Shown here piece after piece: positions 25,565-33,982 of a stretch of 64,000 bases of DNA (the stretch's first letter is position 1; each line of letters starts with the position of its first letter). The position numbers and the translations under genes are program-made. Source of the DNA: CAJBVW01 sp964457335 (GTDB lineage: Bacteria; Myxococcota_A; UBA796; SXON01); assembly GCA_964457335.1 (NCBI GenBank), contig CAYWGD010000016.1, positions 23,837 through 87,836 of the forward strand, written 5' to 3'. The notes below the pieces were generated by a model. It ran no database searches, had not been told where the DNA came from, and saw only the letters and a program-made list of their open reading frames with translations.

Positions 25565-25671
25565 GGCCGGCTTGCCGCCGGCCTCCGGGGGCGGGCTGCG
25601 TCCCCTCCGGCGCTTGCCGCGCCGGACCCTCGCAGCGCTCGGGTCGGGGACTTCGCGAGCCCTGCGGGCTC
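25565..25671. repeat. three stacked hairpins upstream of hflX
   Basis: Perfect inverted repeats GGCCGGC-TTGCC-GCCGGCC (25565-25583), TCCGGCGC-TTGCC-GCGCCGGA (25606-25626) and GAGCCC-TGC-GGGCTC (25657-25671). The first two share the loop TTGCC. The last hairpin ends 6 bp before the hflX ATG, where no Shine-Dalgarno is visible, so it may affect translation. The array may also be REP-like. Confidence 0.6.
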
Positions 25672-25677
25672 CGCCCC

Positions 25678-27105
25678 ATGAAGATCCCGGCTAAGAGGGC
25701 CGCGCATGTCGACCCGGAACCGTTCGTGACCCCGCCCCGTCAACGCGCCGTACTCGTGGGGGTGCAGCTCCCCGACGTGGACAACGTCGAGCACGCGGCG
25801 TCGATGGCCGAGCTCGGCCGCCTCGTCCACACGCTCGGCTACGAGGTGGTCGGCGAGGTGGGCCAGCGCCGCGACGGCCTCGCGCCCGGCGCGGTCCTGG
25901 GCGAGGGCAAGCTGGCCGAGCTCGCGACGTGGACCGGCGGCTCGGGCGTGATCCCGCAGGGGCCGCGCAAGAAGGCGACGAAGGCGCGCGCCCGCTGGGA
26001 GGGGGACGAGGAGGAGCTCGACGAGGTCGAGGCCATCGAGGAGGAGGACGACGCCGGCGACGAGGTGCCGCGCGAGAAGCGCAAGGCCGACCTCGTGGTC
26101 GTCGACCACGAGATCAGCCCGAGCCAGGCGCGCAACCTCGAGAAGGCCACGGGCGTCGACGTGCTCGACCGCACGGGCGTGATCGTCGAGATCTTCCACC
26201 GGCACGCGCAGAGCCGCGAGGCCCGCCTCCAGGTGGAGATCGCCCGGCTGAACTACCTCGTGCCGCGCATGCGCGAGACGGGCGGCGGCGACCGGCAGCG
26301 TGGCGGCATCGGAGGGAAGGGCGCCGGCGAGAGCGCGCTCGAGCTCGACCGCCGCAAGGTGCGCGACCGCATCGCCCAGCTCCGCGCCGAGCTCGCGTCC
26401 ATCGAGGACGAGCGCGGGACGCGGCGGGCCCGGCGCGCGGACCAGCTCCGCGTCGCGCTGGTGGGCTACACGAACGCGGGCAAGAGCTCGCTCATGCGCG
26501 CGCTGACGGGCAGCCAGGTCTACGTGGCGGACAAGCTCTTCGCCACGCTCGACACCACCGTGCGCGCGCTGCACCCCGAGACGACGCCGCGCATCCTCGT
26601 GTCCGACACCGTCGGCTTCATCAAGAAGCTCCCGCACGACCTCGTCGCGAGCTTCCGGAGCACGCTCGACGAGGCGCTGGAGGCGTCGCTCCTGCTCCAC
26701 GTGGTCGACGCCTCCGACCCCACCTTCCGCCAGCAGTACGACGTGACGCGGGAGGTGCTCGCGGAGATCGGCGCCGACGAGGTGCCGTCGCGGCTCGTGC
26801 TCAACAAGATCGACCGCGTGGACGCCGACGGGCGCGACGCGCTGCGCGTGGAGTTCCCCGACGCGATCCAGCTCTCGGCCCACGACCCGGCCGACGTGGC
26901 GCGGATGCGGGACCTCCTCGTCGCGTGGTTCGAGCGCGACATGACCGACGCGGAGCTCTTCGTGCCCTGGGCGCGGGGCGCGCTCGTCGCCGAGATCCAC
27001 GGCCGCGTGCGCGTCCTCTCGGAGGAGCACGAGGCCGACGGGACGCGGTTCTCGGTGCGGGGGCGGCGCGAGGACGTCGCGCGGCTGCGGTCGCTGCTGA
27101 GCTGA
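25678..27105 (+). CDS. hflX: GTPase HflX
   Basis: 475 residues. The N-terminal HflX domain begins QRAVLVGVQLP and includes PGAVLGEGK and ADLVVVDHEISPSQARNLEK. The linker EARLQVEIARLNYLVPRM and the Gly-rich GGGDRQRGGIGGKGAGE are diagnostic. The G domain has G1 GYTNAGKSS (263-271), G3 DTVGF (310-314) and G4 NKID (376-379). HflX binds 50S subunits and splits or rescues stalled ribosomes under stress. An acidic insertion of about 50 residues (about 85-136) sits between GEGK and the conserved helix and is not usual. The start lacks a ribosome site and follows a hairpin. Confidence 0.95.
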   Translation: MKIPAKRAAHVDPEPFVTPPRQRAVLVGVQLPDVDNVEHAASMAELGRLVHTLGYEVVGEVGQRRDGLAPGAVLGEGKLAELATWTGGSGVIPQGPRKKATKARARWEGDEEELDEVEAIEEEDDAGDEVPREKRKADLVVVDHEISPSQARNLEKATGVDVLDRTGVIVEIFHRHAQSREARLQVEIARLNYLVPRMRETGGGDRQRGGIGGKGAGESALELDRRKVRDRIAQLRAELASIEDERGTRRARRADQLRVALVGYTNAGKSSLMRALTGSQVYVADKLFATLDTTVRALHPETTPRILVSDTVGFIKKLPHDLVASFRSTLDEALEASLLLHVVDASDPTFRQQYDVTREVLAEIGADEVPSRLVLNKIDRVDADGRDALRVEFPDAIQLSAHDPADVARMRDLLVAWFERDMTDAELFVPWARGALVAEIHGRVRVLSEEHEADGTRFSVRGRREDVARLRSLLS

Positions 27106-27111
27106 GGCGCC

Positions 27112-28341
27112 GTGGACACCCCCCTCGTCGACGGCTCCTGGAAGGGCCTCCCGCCGCTGCTCCCCCCGACGCCGATCGCCGCGCTGGGCGAGCTCGGCTG
27201 GAGCCTCCTCGACGACGTGCTGCCCTCGCCGGTGGCCGTGCTGCGCGACGACGCGCTGGCGCACAACCGGGCGTGGATGCGCACCTTCCTGGCGCGCACG
27301 GGCGCGGAGATCGCGCCGCACGCGAAGACCACGATGAGCCCGGAGTTGTTCGCGCTGCAGGTGGAGGACGGGGCGTGGGGGCTGACCGTGGCGACGGCCC
27401 ACCAGGCGGCGGTGGCACTCGCCGCGGGCGTGCGGCGGCTGATCCTCGCCAGCGCCGTGGTGACCGGACCCGAGCTCGCGTGGCTGGCCCACGCAACCCG
27501 AGGAGGGGCCGAGATCCTGCCGCTCGTGGACAGCATCGACGCGGTCGCGCGGCTGGCCGGGCTCGGCGTGCCCCTGGGCGTGCTGCTCGAGGTGGGCTAC
27601 GCCGGCGGGCGCGGCGGGTGCCGGACGCCCGCGGCGGCGCTGGCCGTGGCGCGCGCGGTGGCCGCGGCGCCCACGCTCTCGCTCGCGGGGATCGAGGCCT
27701 ACGAGGGGCTGATGGCGGCCCCCTCGCCGGAGGCGCGGGAGGCGCGCGTGGCGGCGTTTCTGGACGAGGTCGCGGCGGTCGCCGCGGGCTGCCGCGCGGC
27801 GGGCCTCCTCGGGAGGACGCCGCTCCTCACCGCGGGCGGCACGTCGTTCCCCGACCTCGTCGCCCGCCGGTTCGCCGGGCTGGAGGGCTTCCGCCCGCTC
27901 CTCCGGAGCGGCTGCTACCTCACCGGCGACCACGGGATCTACGCCGCGGCGCTGCGACGGCTCGCGTTGCGCGACCCCGCGCTCGCGGGCGACGGGCTCG
28001 TCCCGGCGCTCGAGGTGTGGGCGACCGTGCTGACGCGGCCGGAGCCCGGGCGGGTCATCCTCGGCGCGGGGAAACGCGACATCGGCATCGACGCGGGGCC
28101 CCCCGTCGCGCTCCGCGGGGCGCGTCCGGGGGAGGGGTGCTTCGTGGTGGAGGGCGACGTCGTGGAGGTGAACGACCAGCACGCGCACCTCGTGGTGCCC
28201 GCCACGAGCCCGCTCCGCGTCGGGGATCGCGTCGCGCTGGGCATCACGCACCCGTGCACGACCTTCGACCGGTGGTCCGTCCTCCTCCGCGTGGACGCGC
28301 GCTGGACGGTGACGGGCGCGGTCCACACCCGGTTCGGCTGA
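27112..28341 (+). CDS. D-threonine aldolase / D-serine dehydratase-like PLP enzyme
   Basis: 409 residues from a GTG 6 bp after the hflX stop. PHAKTTMSPELFALQ carries the PLP lysine (Lys72) in the fold-type III (alanine-racemase-like) barrel. LEVGYAGGRGGCRTP and GGTSFPDL are barrel motifs. The C-terminal metal site typical of D-threonine aldolase and eukaryotic-type D-serine dehydratase is present: VNDQHAHL and HPCTTFDRW (His380, Cys382). Products would be amino acid breakdown; stereochemistry and substrate are not decided by sequence. Likely transcribed with hflX. Confidence 0.85.
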   Translation: MDTPLVDGSWKGLPPLLPPTPIAALGELGWSLLDDVLPSPVAVLRDDALAHNRAWMRTFLARTGAEIAPHAKTTMSPELFALQVEDGAWGLTVATAHQAAVALAAGVRRLILASAVVTGPELAWLAHATRGGAEILPLVDSIDAVARLAGLGVPLGVLLEVGYAGGRGGCRTPAAALAVARAVAAAPTLSLAGIEAYEGLMAAPSPEAREARVAAFLDEVAAVAAGCRAAGLLGRTPLLTAGGTSFPDLVARRFAGLEGFRPLLRSGCYLTGDHGIYAAALRRLALRDPALAGDGLVPALEVWATVLTRPEPGRVILGAGKRDIGIDAGPPVALRGARPGEGCFVVEGDVVEVNDQHAHLVVPATSPLRVGDRVALGITHPCTTFDRWSVLLRVDARWTVTGAVHTRFG

Positions 28342-28455
28342 CCGACCGCGCGCTCGGATGCGCGCGCATCGCCCCCGCGCGTCGCGCGCGCATCGCCCGC
28401 GGGGTGCGCAACACAAAAACAGGCGTTTCATCGATGCCGGGCCCGCCCGGGACCC

Positions 28456-28472
28456 CTGGCACGGCGCGTGCA
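28456..28472 (+). promoter_or_regulatory. sigma-54 promoter candidate
   Basis: CTGGCACGGCGCGTGCA matches the -24/-12 consensus YTGGCACG-N4-TTGCW except for one T. The invariant GG (28458-28459) and GC (28470-28471) are separated by exactly 10 bases, as sigma-54 requires. Transcription would begin near 28483, leaving a 24-base leader containing the GGAGG ribosome site of the gene at 28507. Confidence 0.6.
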
Positions 28473-28506
28473 CATGCCGCCGCCGTCCCAACCAACGGAG
28501 GTCCCA

Positions 28507-29310
28507 ATGTCCCGCTTCGCCCTCGCCATCCTCGCCCTCGTCTCCACCAACACCGCCCTCGCCGCCACCGTGAACCTCGGCGCCGACGCGGTCGCCTGGC
28601 AGGAGCTCTTCGAGTCGTACAACGCGCCCGCGAACAACAACTACGGCTCGCCCGCCGACCTCGTCTGGACCTACGACGCGGCCAACCCGGGCGCCACCGT
28701 GGCCACCGCGACGGTGCGCTGCGGCTCCTACGCGGCCAAGGGCTTCGTCGTGGGCGCCCAGCTCACCGAGTCCGAGCTCACCTCGCTGACCACGTCGCCG
28801 AGCCCCGAGGCGGCCAAGTGGTACGACGCCATCGTGGCGGGCGCCAGCGTGGGCGCCGTGCACATCGGCGAGGTCGACATCGCCGACCTCGAGCGGGGTG
28901 ACATTCTCGCGGCCAAGTACGAGACCGCGACGGACACCGGCCACGTCATGATCGTCGGCTCGGTGTCCCTCGTGCCCACCAGCACGCCGAGCTGGGTGGT
29001 GCCGCTCTCTCCGACCAACGCGGGCACGGACGCCCGCTGGATCGTCGTCATCCACGACGCCACCAAGACCCCGCACGGGACGACGCCGAACAGCCGCGCG
29101 ACGGACCTCGGCGTGCAGCGCGACAGCCGCAACGAGTTCACCGACGCCGGCGGCGTCGAGGACCAGGGCGTCGGCGTCGGCACCGTGCTCGTGTACACCG
29201 ACAGCAGCGGGGCGATCACCGGCTGGCGGTGGAGCCACAACGGCAGCTACTACGCGAACGACACCACGGGCCGGCCGCTGGTTGCCGGGCGGATCACCGA
29301 GGACATCTGA
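28507..29310 (+). CDS. secreted permuted-papain / NlpC-P60-like protein
   Basis: 267 residues from the ATG at 28507 (ribosome site GGAGG 5 bp upstream). Signal peptide MSRFALAILALVSTNTALA. The mature part has VRCGSYAAKGF (candidate nucleophile Cys), DIADLERGDILAAKYETATD followed by TGHVMIVGSV (candidate His) and VVIHDATKTPHG (third polar residue). The spacing LERGDI...GHVMIV is typical of NlpC/P60 and related papain-like amidases. It may trim peptidoglycan or act on an external substrate. Likely under a sigma-54 promoter, hence activator-controlled. Confidence 0.68.
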   Translation: MSRFALAILALVSTNTALAATVNLGADAVAWQELFESYNAPANNNYGSPADLVWTYDAANPGATVATATVRCGSYAAKGFVVGAQLTESELTSLTTSPSPEAAKWYDAIVAGASVGAVHIGEVDIADLERGDILAAKYETATDTGHVMIVGSVSLVPTSTPSWVVPLSPTNAGTDARWIVVIHDATKTPHGTTPNSRATDLGVQRDSRNEFTDAGGVEDQGVGVGTVLVYTDSSGAITGWRWSHNGSYYANDTTGRPLVAGRITEDI

Positions 29311-29321
29311 CGCGGCACGGG

Positions 29322-29352
29322 CACGGGCGTGCTCGCTCGGAGCGCGCCCGTG
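29322..29352. terminator. hairpin between convergent genes
   Basis: CACGGGCG (29322-29329) pairs with CGCCCGTG (29345-29352) with further pairing inside (GCTC/GAGC). It fills the gap between the papain-like gene and the convergent doxX-like gene and ends one base before the latter's stop. No T-tract. Confidence 0.55.
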
Positions 29353-29826
29353 TCAGTGGATCACCACCCGCTCGGTGACCGTGCCACGCCGCGCGGCCAA
29401 CAACGCCCGGTCCACCGACCACGCGCCCGCCCCCTCCACGAGCAGGACGGTGGCGAGCCCGATGGCGAGCAGGTGGAACTCGAAGCCCTCGCCCTGCTGG
29501 CCGCCGCTCCAGTTCATGAAGAAGCCGTTCGGCAGGTGCACCATCAGCACCGCGCCCAGCATCACCGCGAGGATGCCGGCGGCCGCGATCCGGGTGAGCG
29601 CGCCCAGCACGAGCCCGAGGCCACCCAACATCTCGGCGCACATGACCAGCCCGGTGAAGAACGGCGGCACGCCCATCTCGGCGAACGACGCGAGCGTGGC
29701 GTCGGGCCCATAGCCGCCGAACCAACCGAACACCTTCTGCGCCCCGTGCGCGAACATGACAACGCCGAGCAGGACGCGCCCGATCAGGAGCCCGCCGCTC
29801 GGCGACGTGGCGAGGAGGTTGTGCAC
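29353..29826 (-). CDS. DoxX family membrane protein
   Basis: 157 residues from the GTG at 29826, which has GGGGG 5 bp upstream; another GTG at 29847 would add 7 residues. Four hydrophobic helices. GRVLLGVVMFAHGAQKVFGWF is the DoxX entry (split as GRVLLGVVMFAHGAQ and KVFGWF), with FAEMGVPPFFTGLVMCAEML, GALTRIAAAGILAVMLGAV and EGFEFHLLAIGLATVLLVEG. DoxX-type proteins are small quinone- or redox-linked inner-membrane proteins; the mycobacterial one works with SodA and SseA. No partner genes are adjacent here. Confidence 0.85.
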   Translation of the reverse strand: MHNLLATSPSGGLLIGRVLLGVVMFAHGAQKVFGWFGGYGPDATLASFAEMGVPPFFTGLVMCAEMLGGLGLVLGALTRIAAAGILAVMLGAVLMVHLPNGFFMNWSGGQQGEGFEFHLLAIGLATVLLVEGAGAWSVDRALLAARRGTVTERVVIH

Positions 29827-29872
29827 CGGAGCCCCCAGTCTGCGCACAACGTAGGCGCGCGCCGCGACGGGA

Positions 29873-31180
29873 TCAGGTCACGGCGTGTCGGGGCCCGCTC
29901 CCGTGCGCCGCCATCACCGCGGCGGCGACACGCTCGGCCGACGCCCAGCAGTCCTCCATGAGCCCCACGCCCTCGGTGTACCCCCCGCACACCCACACGC
30001 CGCCGAGCCCCTGCACGTCGAGCAGCCGCGTGGCGGCGAGGAGCGCCCGCCTGTCCATGACGTTGTGGCGGAAGACCCGGGTCACCGGGGCGCCGTGCTC
30101 GTCGCGCAGGAGCAGCATGTCGGGGATGGGTCGCCAGGGGTTGGCGGTCGTGAAGAACCAGGGCTGCACCGTGGTCCGGCGCTCCGCGTTGTCGGCGTCG
30201 TACTGGTGGAGCGGCCCGACGGTCGTGACCGTGTAGGGGCCCGCCGGCTCCCGGATCAGGATGTTGAAGCTCCCCCATGCGTTCGGGTTGGGCCCGAGCA
30301 GGCGCGCGTCCGTGTGCGCGACGACCGTGGCGTCCTGGTAGGGGAATTGCTCGAGGACCGCGCGCCACGCGGGCGCGGCCGGGCCGTCGAGCAGCGCGGC
30401 GGCGTCGTCGGCGTGCGCGGCCAGGACGACGGCGTCGTAGGCCTCGCCGGCGCCGTCGAGCACCCGGGGGGCGCCCTGGCCGGCCTGCACGCGGACGGGC
30501 GTGCCCGCGCGGACCGTGCCGGGCGGGAGCGCGGCGACCAGGGCGTCGACGAAGCTCGCCATCCCGTCGACGAGGTACATCCGCTCCACGCGCGGCTCCC
30601 CGCTCGCGACGATGCCCTCCTGCAACGCGTAGAAGCGCATGATCGTCGCCATGGGCAGCACGCCGGGGCCGTCCGCGCCGCAGAACCAGAGCGCGTGGAC
30701 CCGCGGCTTCAGGTAGAGCTCGCCGAAGCGGGCGGTGTAGTCGCGCACCTCCAGGTACTCGTCGAGCGACAGGGCCCCGAGCCGCGCGTCCGTGAGCGCC
30801 TCGTAGGCCTGGCGGCGGAAGCGGCGGAGCTGGACGAGCACGTCGTCGGGCGGCGGGACGCCGTGTCGGCGCCCCAGCGCGTACACGAGCGCGCCGTCCG
30901 CGGTGAAGAAGCCCGTGGAGTTGTGCATCGGCCGGTAGGCGACCCGGAGCCGGTCGAGCGTCGCGACCACGCGGTGGTAGGTCGCGCGGTTGAAGTCGCT
31001 CGTGCCCAGCTCGACGCGGCGGTCGGCCAGCGCGAGCCGGCGGGTGTCGGCGTTCCCGCCCGGCCGGGACGCGCGCTCGTACACCGTGACCCGGGCGCCC
31101 GCCGCGACGAGCGCGTGCGCGGCCGCGAGGCCGGAGAGGCCCGCGCCGACGACGGCCACGCGAGGGGAGGGGAGGGGCAT
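29873..31180 (-). CDS. FAD-dependent amine-oxidase-type oxidoreductase
   Basis: 435 residues. Dinucleotide fingerprint VAVVGAGLSGLAAAHAL with VTVYERASRPGGNADT. Central landmarks VELGTSDFNRATYHRV and YLVDGMASFVDALV, and a C-terminal GGVWVCGGYTEGVGLMEDCW as the FAD-contacting end motif. This matches the COG2907-type, NAD/FAD-binding amine-oxidase proteins often linked to cyclopropane-fatty-acid or lipid desaturation loci. Cytosolic or membrane-peripheral. Apparently a single gene, with GTGTAGAC near its start. Confidence 0.82.
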   Translation of the reverse strand: MPLPSPRVAVVGAGLSGLAAAHALVAAGARVTVYERASRPGGNADTRRLALADRRVELGTSDFNRATYHRVVATLDRLRVAYRPMHNSTGFFTADGALVYALGRRHGVPPPDDVLVQLRRFRRQAYEALTDARLGALSLDEYLEVRDYTARFGELYLKPRVHALWFCGADGPGVLPMATIMRFYALQEGIVASGEPRVERMYLVDGMASFVDALVAALPPGTVRAGTPVRVQAGQGAPRVLDGAGEAYDAVVLAAHADDAAALLDGPAAPAWRAVLEQFPYQDATVVAHTDARLLGPNPNAWGSFNILIREPAGPYTVTTVGPLHQYDADNAERRTTVQPWFFTTANPWRPIPDMLLLRDEHGAPVTRVFRHNVMDRRALLAATRLLDVQGLGGVWVCGGYTEGVGLMEDCWASAERVAAAVMAAHGSGPRHAVT

Positions 31181-31218
31181 GCCCGGAGTCTACACGAGGG
31201 TCCGCCCGCCGCGCCCGA

Positions 31219-33135
31219 TCACTCCGCGCAGGCCTTGGCGCCCCAGTCGTAGACGTTGTTCAGCTCGTCGCACTCGTAGAGCACGCCCGCGCCCGCCTCG
31301 TCGAAGTCGGCCTTCGCCACGGGCTTGGCCGTGCCGAGCGCGCTCGCGGAGACCTCGAAGAGCAGGGCCTCGCCCTCCTCGCCGGGGGCGATCGCCTGCG
31401 TGGTGTAGAGGGTGGCGAGCACCGCGCCCGACGGCCCCGCCGTGATGCTCACGGGGATGCCGGCCGGCGCCTCGAGGTTGCCGGCGTTGCCCACCCAGGC
31501 GCCCACGTACACCTTGTCGCCGTCACACTCCTTGTCGCACACGTCGAAGATCTCGACCTGGAGGTCGTGCCACTCGCCCGGCGGCTGTCCGGCGTCGCCG
31601 CTGCGGAAGCTGTTGTACTCGGGCCAGTTGGGGCCCCCGGTCGCCGGGATGCCGCCGACGTCGTCGACGTTGGTGATCTGGTAGCCGTGCTGGTTCCAGA
31701 TCTTGCGGCCGGGCGGCCAGGTCTCGTCGGCGTCGCCGTACACGGAGAAGGAGCGGTTCCACGAGCAGTGGCCGAGCACGATCTCGACCTGGTCGTCGTT
31801 GTCCACGTCGGCGATCACCGGCGTCTCGAGGATCGTGTAGCTCCCGTGCTCGGTGGAGCGGAACTTCACGCTCCCGTCGAGCCCGTTGAAGAACGCGATC
31901 GACCCCTCGTCGGCGTAGAGCACCTCGGGGTAGCCGTCGTTCTCGAAGTCGAAGAGCACCGGGCCCGCCGCGCCCGACTGGTCGCTGATGCGCGCGGTCC
32001 ACTTGCGGGTGCCGCCCCACTCCAGCGCCACGAGCGAGTTCTGCGCCGCGAAGACGATGTCGGGCGTGCCGTCCGCGTCGAGGTCGTCGATCGCGGGGGC
32101 GCCGAGGTTGGTGTTGCCGCCGGTGGCGTAGCTGACCGACCAGAGCTCGGTGCCGTCCGTCTCCATGCCGGTGACGAAGACGCCGCTCGTCTTCACGATC
32201 TCGCCGTCGCCGTCGCCGTCGAAGTCCGCCACGGCGATGAGCCCGTCGAGGCCGCCGTTGGTCCACTTGGCCGAGCCGTCCATGTTGTAGGCGGCGTCGC
32301 CGGTGACGAGCTCCTCGACGCCGTCACCGTCGAGGTCGGTCGGGATGGAGAGCGTGCCGTAGGTGCTCGCGCCGGGTGTGCCGCCGTAGGGGGCCGCGCC
32401 CTTGCCGTAGCGCCCGCGGCCCAGGAGCGTGCCGGTCGCGCCGTCGAGGATCGCGTTCCCGACGGTGACCTCGGGGTTTCCGTCGTGGTCCATGTCCGAG
32501 ATGGCGGGGTAGTTGTACCCCATCGTGTCCATGCTGGACGCGAGGTTGGGCGAGGTCCAGAAGGTGGCCCCCGTGCGCCCGTCGAGCGCCACGACCGTGG
32601 TGGTGCCGCCGGCGACGACCTCGGGCCAGCCGTCGCCGTCGAGGTCGCCGACCGCGAAGCCGCCGTCCTGCCCGATGTTGCTGGCTCGCGACTCCCAGAA
32701 CACGCCCGAGTTGTCGCCCTTCACCGCGACCACGCGCCCGGACTGGTAGATGATGATCGCCGGGAGGTCGGCGTCGTCGATCGCGCCGCTGCCGTTGCTG
32801 TCGACGATCTGCCCGATCGCGGGCGGCCCGCAGAACGTGGTCGACCCGTAGTGGTACTCCACGACCGGCGTGAAGCTGCCCGTCTGCAGCTCGACGTCGC
32901 ACTCCTCGTTGAGGCTCACCTCGCTGCGCGTGCCCTCGAGGCCCTCGCAGATCTCGGAGAAGTCCTCGTGGGTGCCCGGACCCGCGCCGGTCTCTTCGGC
33001 GTCGGTGCCGGAGCCGTCCGTCTTGCGGTTGAGGTCGTAGTCGCTGCACGCCGCCGCGAGCGACACGGCGCCGAGCAGCAGGACGACAGGCCGGAATCCT
33101 GGATTTTGGTCCGACGGGAGGAGGGGGGCGCGCAT
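31219..33135 (-). CDS. FG-GAP / VCBS repeat lipoprotein
   Basis: 638 residues from the ATG at 33135 (an upstream ATG would precede the signal by 17 polar residues). The signal PVVLLLGAVSLAAAC gives a lipobox, followed by an acidic Gly/Thr linker. The body is a beta-propeller of FG-GAP repeats with integrin-like calcium loops: VGDLDGDGWPEV, ISDMDHDGNPEV, PTDLDGDGVEEL, VADFDGDGDGEI, IDDLDADGTPDI and IADVDNDDQVEI. The C-terminus holds a beta domain (VYVGAWVGNAGNLEAPAGIP) and CDELNNVYDWG, as in CARDB-type modules. Surface binding protein. GCTAATCT (minus strand) lies about 20 bp upstream. Confidence 0.85.
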   Translation of the reverse strand: MRAPLLPSDQNPGFRPVVLLLGAVSLAAACSDYDLNRKTDGSGTDAEETGAGPGTHEDFSEICEGLEGTRSEVSLNEECDVELQTGSFTPVVEYHYGSTTFCGPPAIGQIVDSNGSGAIDDADLPAIIIYQSGRVVAVKGDNSGVFWESRASNIGQDGGFAVGDLDGDGWPEVVAGGTTTVVALDGRTGATFWTSPNLASSMDTMGYNYPAISDMDHDGNPEVTVGNAILDGATGTLLGRGRYGKGAAPYGGTPGASTYGTLSIPTDLDGDGVEELVTGDAAYNMDGSAKWTNGGLDGLIAVADFDGDGDGEIVKTSGVFVTGMETDGTELWSVSYATGGNTNLGAPAIDDLDADGTPDIVFAAQNSLVALEWGGTRKWTARISDQSGAAGPVLFDFENDGYPEVLYADEGSIAFFNGLDGSVKFRSTEHGSYTILETPVIADVDNDDQVEIVLGHCSWNRSFSVYGDADETWPPGRKIWNQHGYQITNVDDVGGIPATGGPNWPEYNSFRSGDAGQPPGEWHDLQVEIFDVCDKECDGDKVYVGAWVGNAGNLEAPAGIPVSITAGPSGAVLATLYTTQAIAPGEEGEALLFEVSASALGTAKPVAKADFDEAGAGVLYECDELNNVYDWGAKACAE

Positions 33136-33195
33136 GGCTGGCTCCGCGGCGGCCCGCAGATTAGCGTGGCCGTCACAGGGCCGCACGCGGAAATC

Positions 33196-33203
33196 GGTTA
33201 AGC
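33196..33203 (+). promoter_or_regulatory. GGTTAAGC promoter motif
   Basis: GGTTAAGC ends 9 bp upstream of the nitrilase ATG (33213). One of the recurring GGTTAG-type motifs placed just ahead of first genes in this window; candidate -10 or start region. Confidence 0.3.
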
Positions 33204-33212
33204 TTCGGGCCG

Positions 33213-33956
33213 ATGTTTGCCGTCGTCCAGTTCAAGCCCCGTCGCGGAGCGCGAAACGCCAACCTCGCCGGGCTGGTCGCGCTCACCACCCAGGCGCTCC
33301 AGGGCGGCGCGAAGGTGGTGGTGCTGCCAGAGATGGCGGCCACCGGCTATCGCTTCCCCAACCCGGAAGCCATCCGCCCCATGTCGGAAATGCCGCGGGG
33401 GCCCACCTTCCGGGCGTTCCAGCCGCTCGCGCGCCAACACAAGGCGCACATCGTGGTGGGCTTCGTCGAGGATCACGAGGGGCGGCTCTTCAATTCCGCG
33501 CTCGTGATCAACCCGGAAGGGCGCATCGAGGCGCTCTACCGCAAGCGCCTGCTCTACATCGACGATCACACCTGGGCGAGCCCGGGGGATCTGCCGTACC
33601 CGTCCTTCCAGACGCCCTACGGCAGCGCCACCGTCGGCATCTGCATGGACATCAACGATCCCCGCTTCATCACCCACATCCGCCGCACGCGGCCGGACGT
33701 CGTCTGCTTCCCCACGAACTGGGTGGACGAGGGCGTGGACGTCCAGAAGTACTGGGCCAACCAGCTCCGCGGCTGGAACGGGACGCTCGTGGCCGCCGAC
33801 CGGTGGGGCGAGGAGGACGGCGTGCCGTTCGCCGGCCGCTCGGCGGTGATGCGCGCCGGCCAGGTGCTGGTGAGCGGGCCCGACGAGGGCGACGGCTGGT
33901 GGACGGCCGAGGCGCCGGCGAAGCAGCCGGCGGTGGCCCCCGCGACCGAGCGGTAG
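33213..33956 (+). CDS. carbon-nitrogen hydrolase (nitrilase superfamily)
   Basis: 247 residues, no signal peptide. The catalytic set is complete: Glu40 in VLPEMAATGY, Lys111 in YRKRLLY and Cys144 in VGICMDIN. The Cys motif and compact length fit amidase or omega-amidase-like branches of the superfamily rather than nitrilases proper. The reaction is hydrolysis of a C-N bond in a small amide; the substrate is unknown. Convergent with the NAD-dependent reductase gene at 33983. Confidence 0.88.
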   Translation: MFAVVQFKPRRGARNANLAGLVALTTQALQGGAKVVVLPEMAATGYRFPNPEAIRPMSEMPRGPTFRAFQPLARQHKAHIVVGFVEDHEGRLFNSALVINPEGRIEALYRKRLLYIDDHTWASPGDLPYPSFQTPYGSATVGICMDINDPRFITHIRRTRPDVVCFPTNWVDEGVDVQKYWANQLRGWNGTLVAADRWGEEDGVPFAGRSAVMRAGQVLVSGPDEGDGWWTAEAPAKQPAVAPATER

Positions 33957-33982
33957 GCCGCCTCCGCTGCGGACGGCCGGGC

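Noticed and set aside
25561..29238. Open frame of over 1200 codons on the minus strand across hflX and the PLP-enzyme gene
   Set aside because: Antisense shadow in GC-rich DNA; the sequence is low-complexity Arg/Ala/Val/Glu and overlaps two clear genes.
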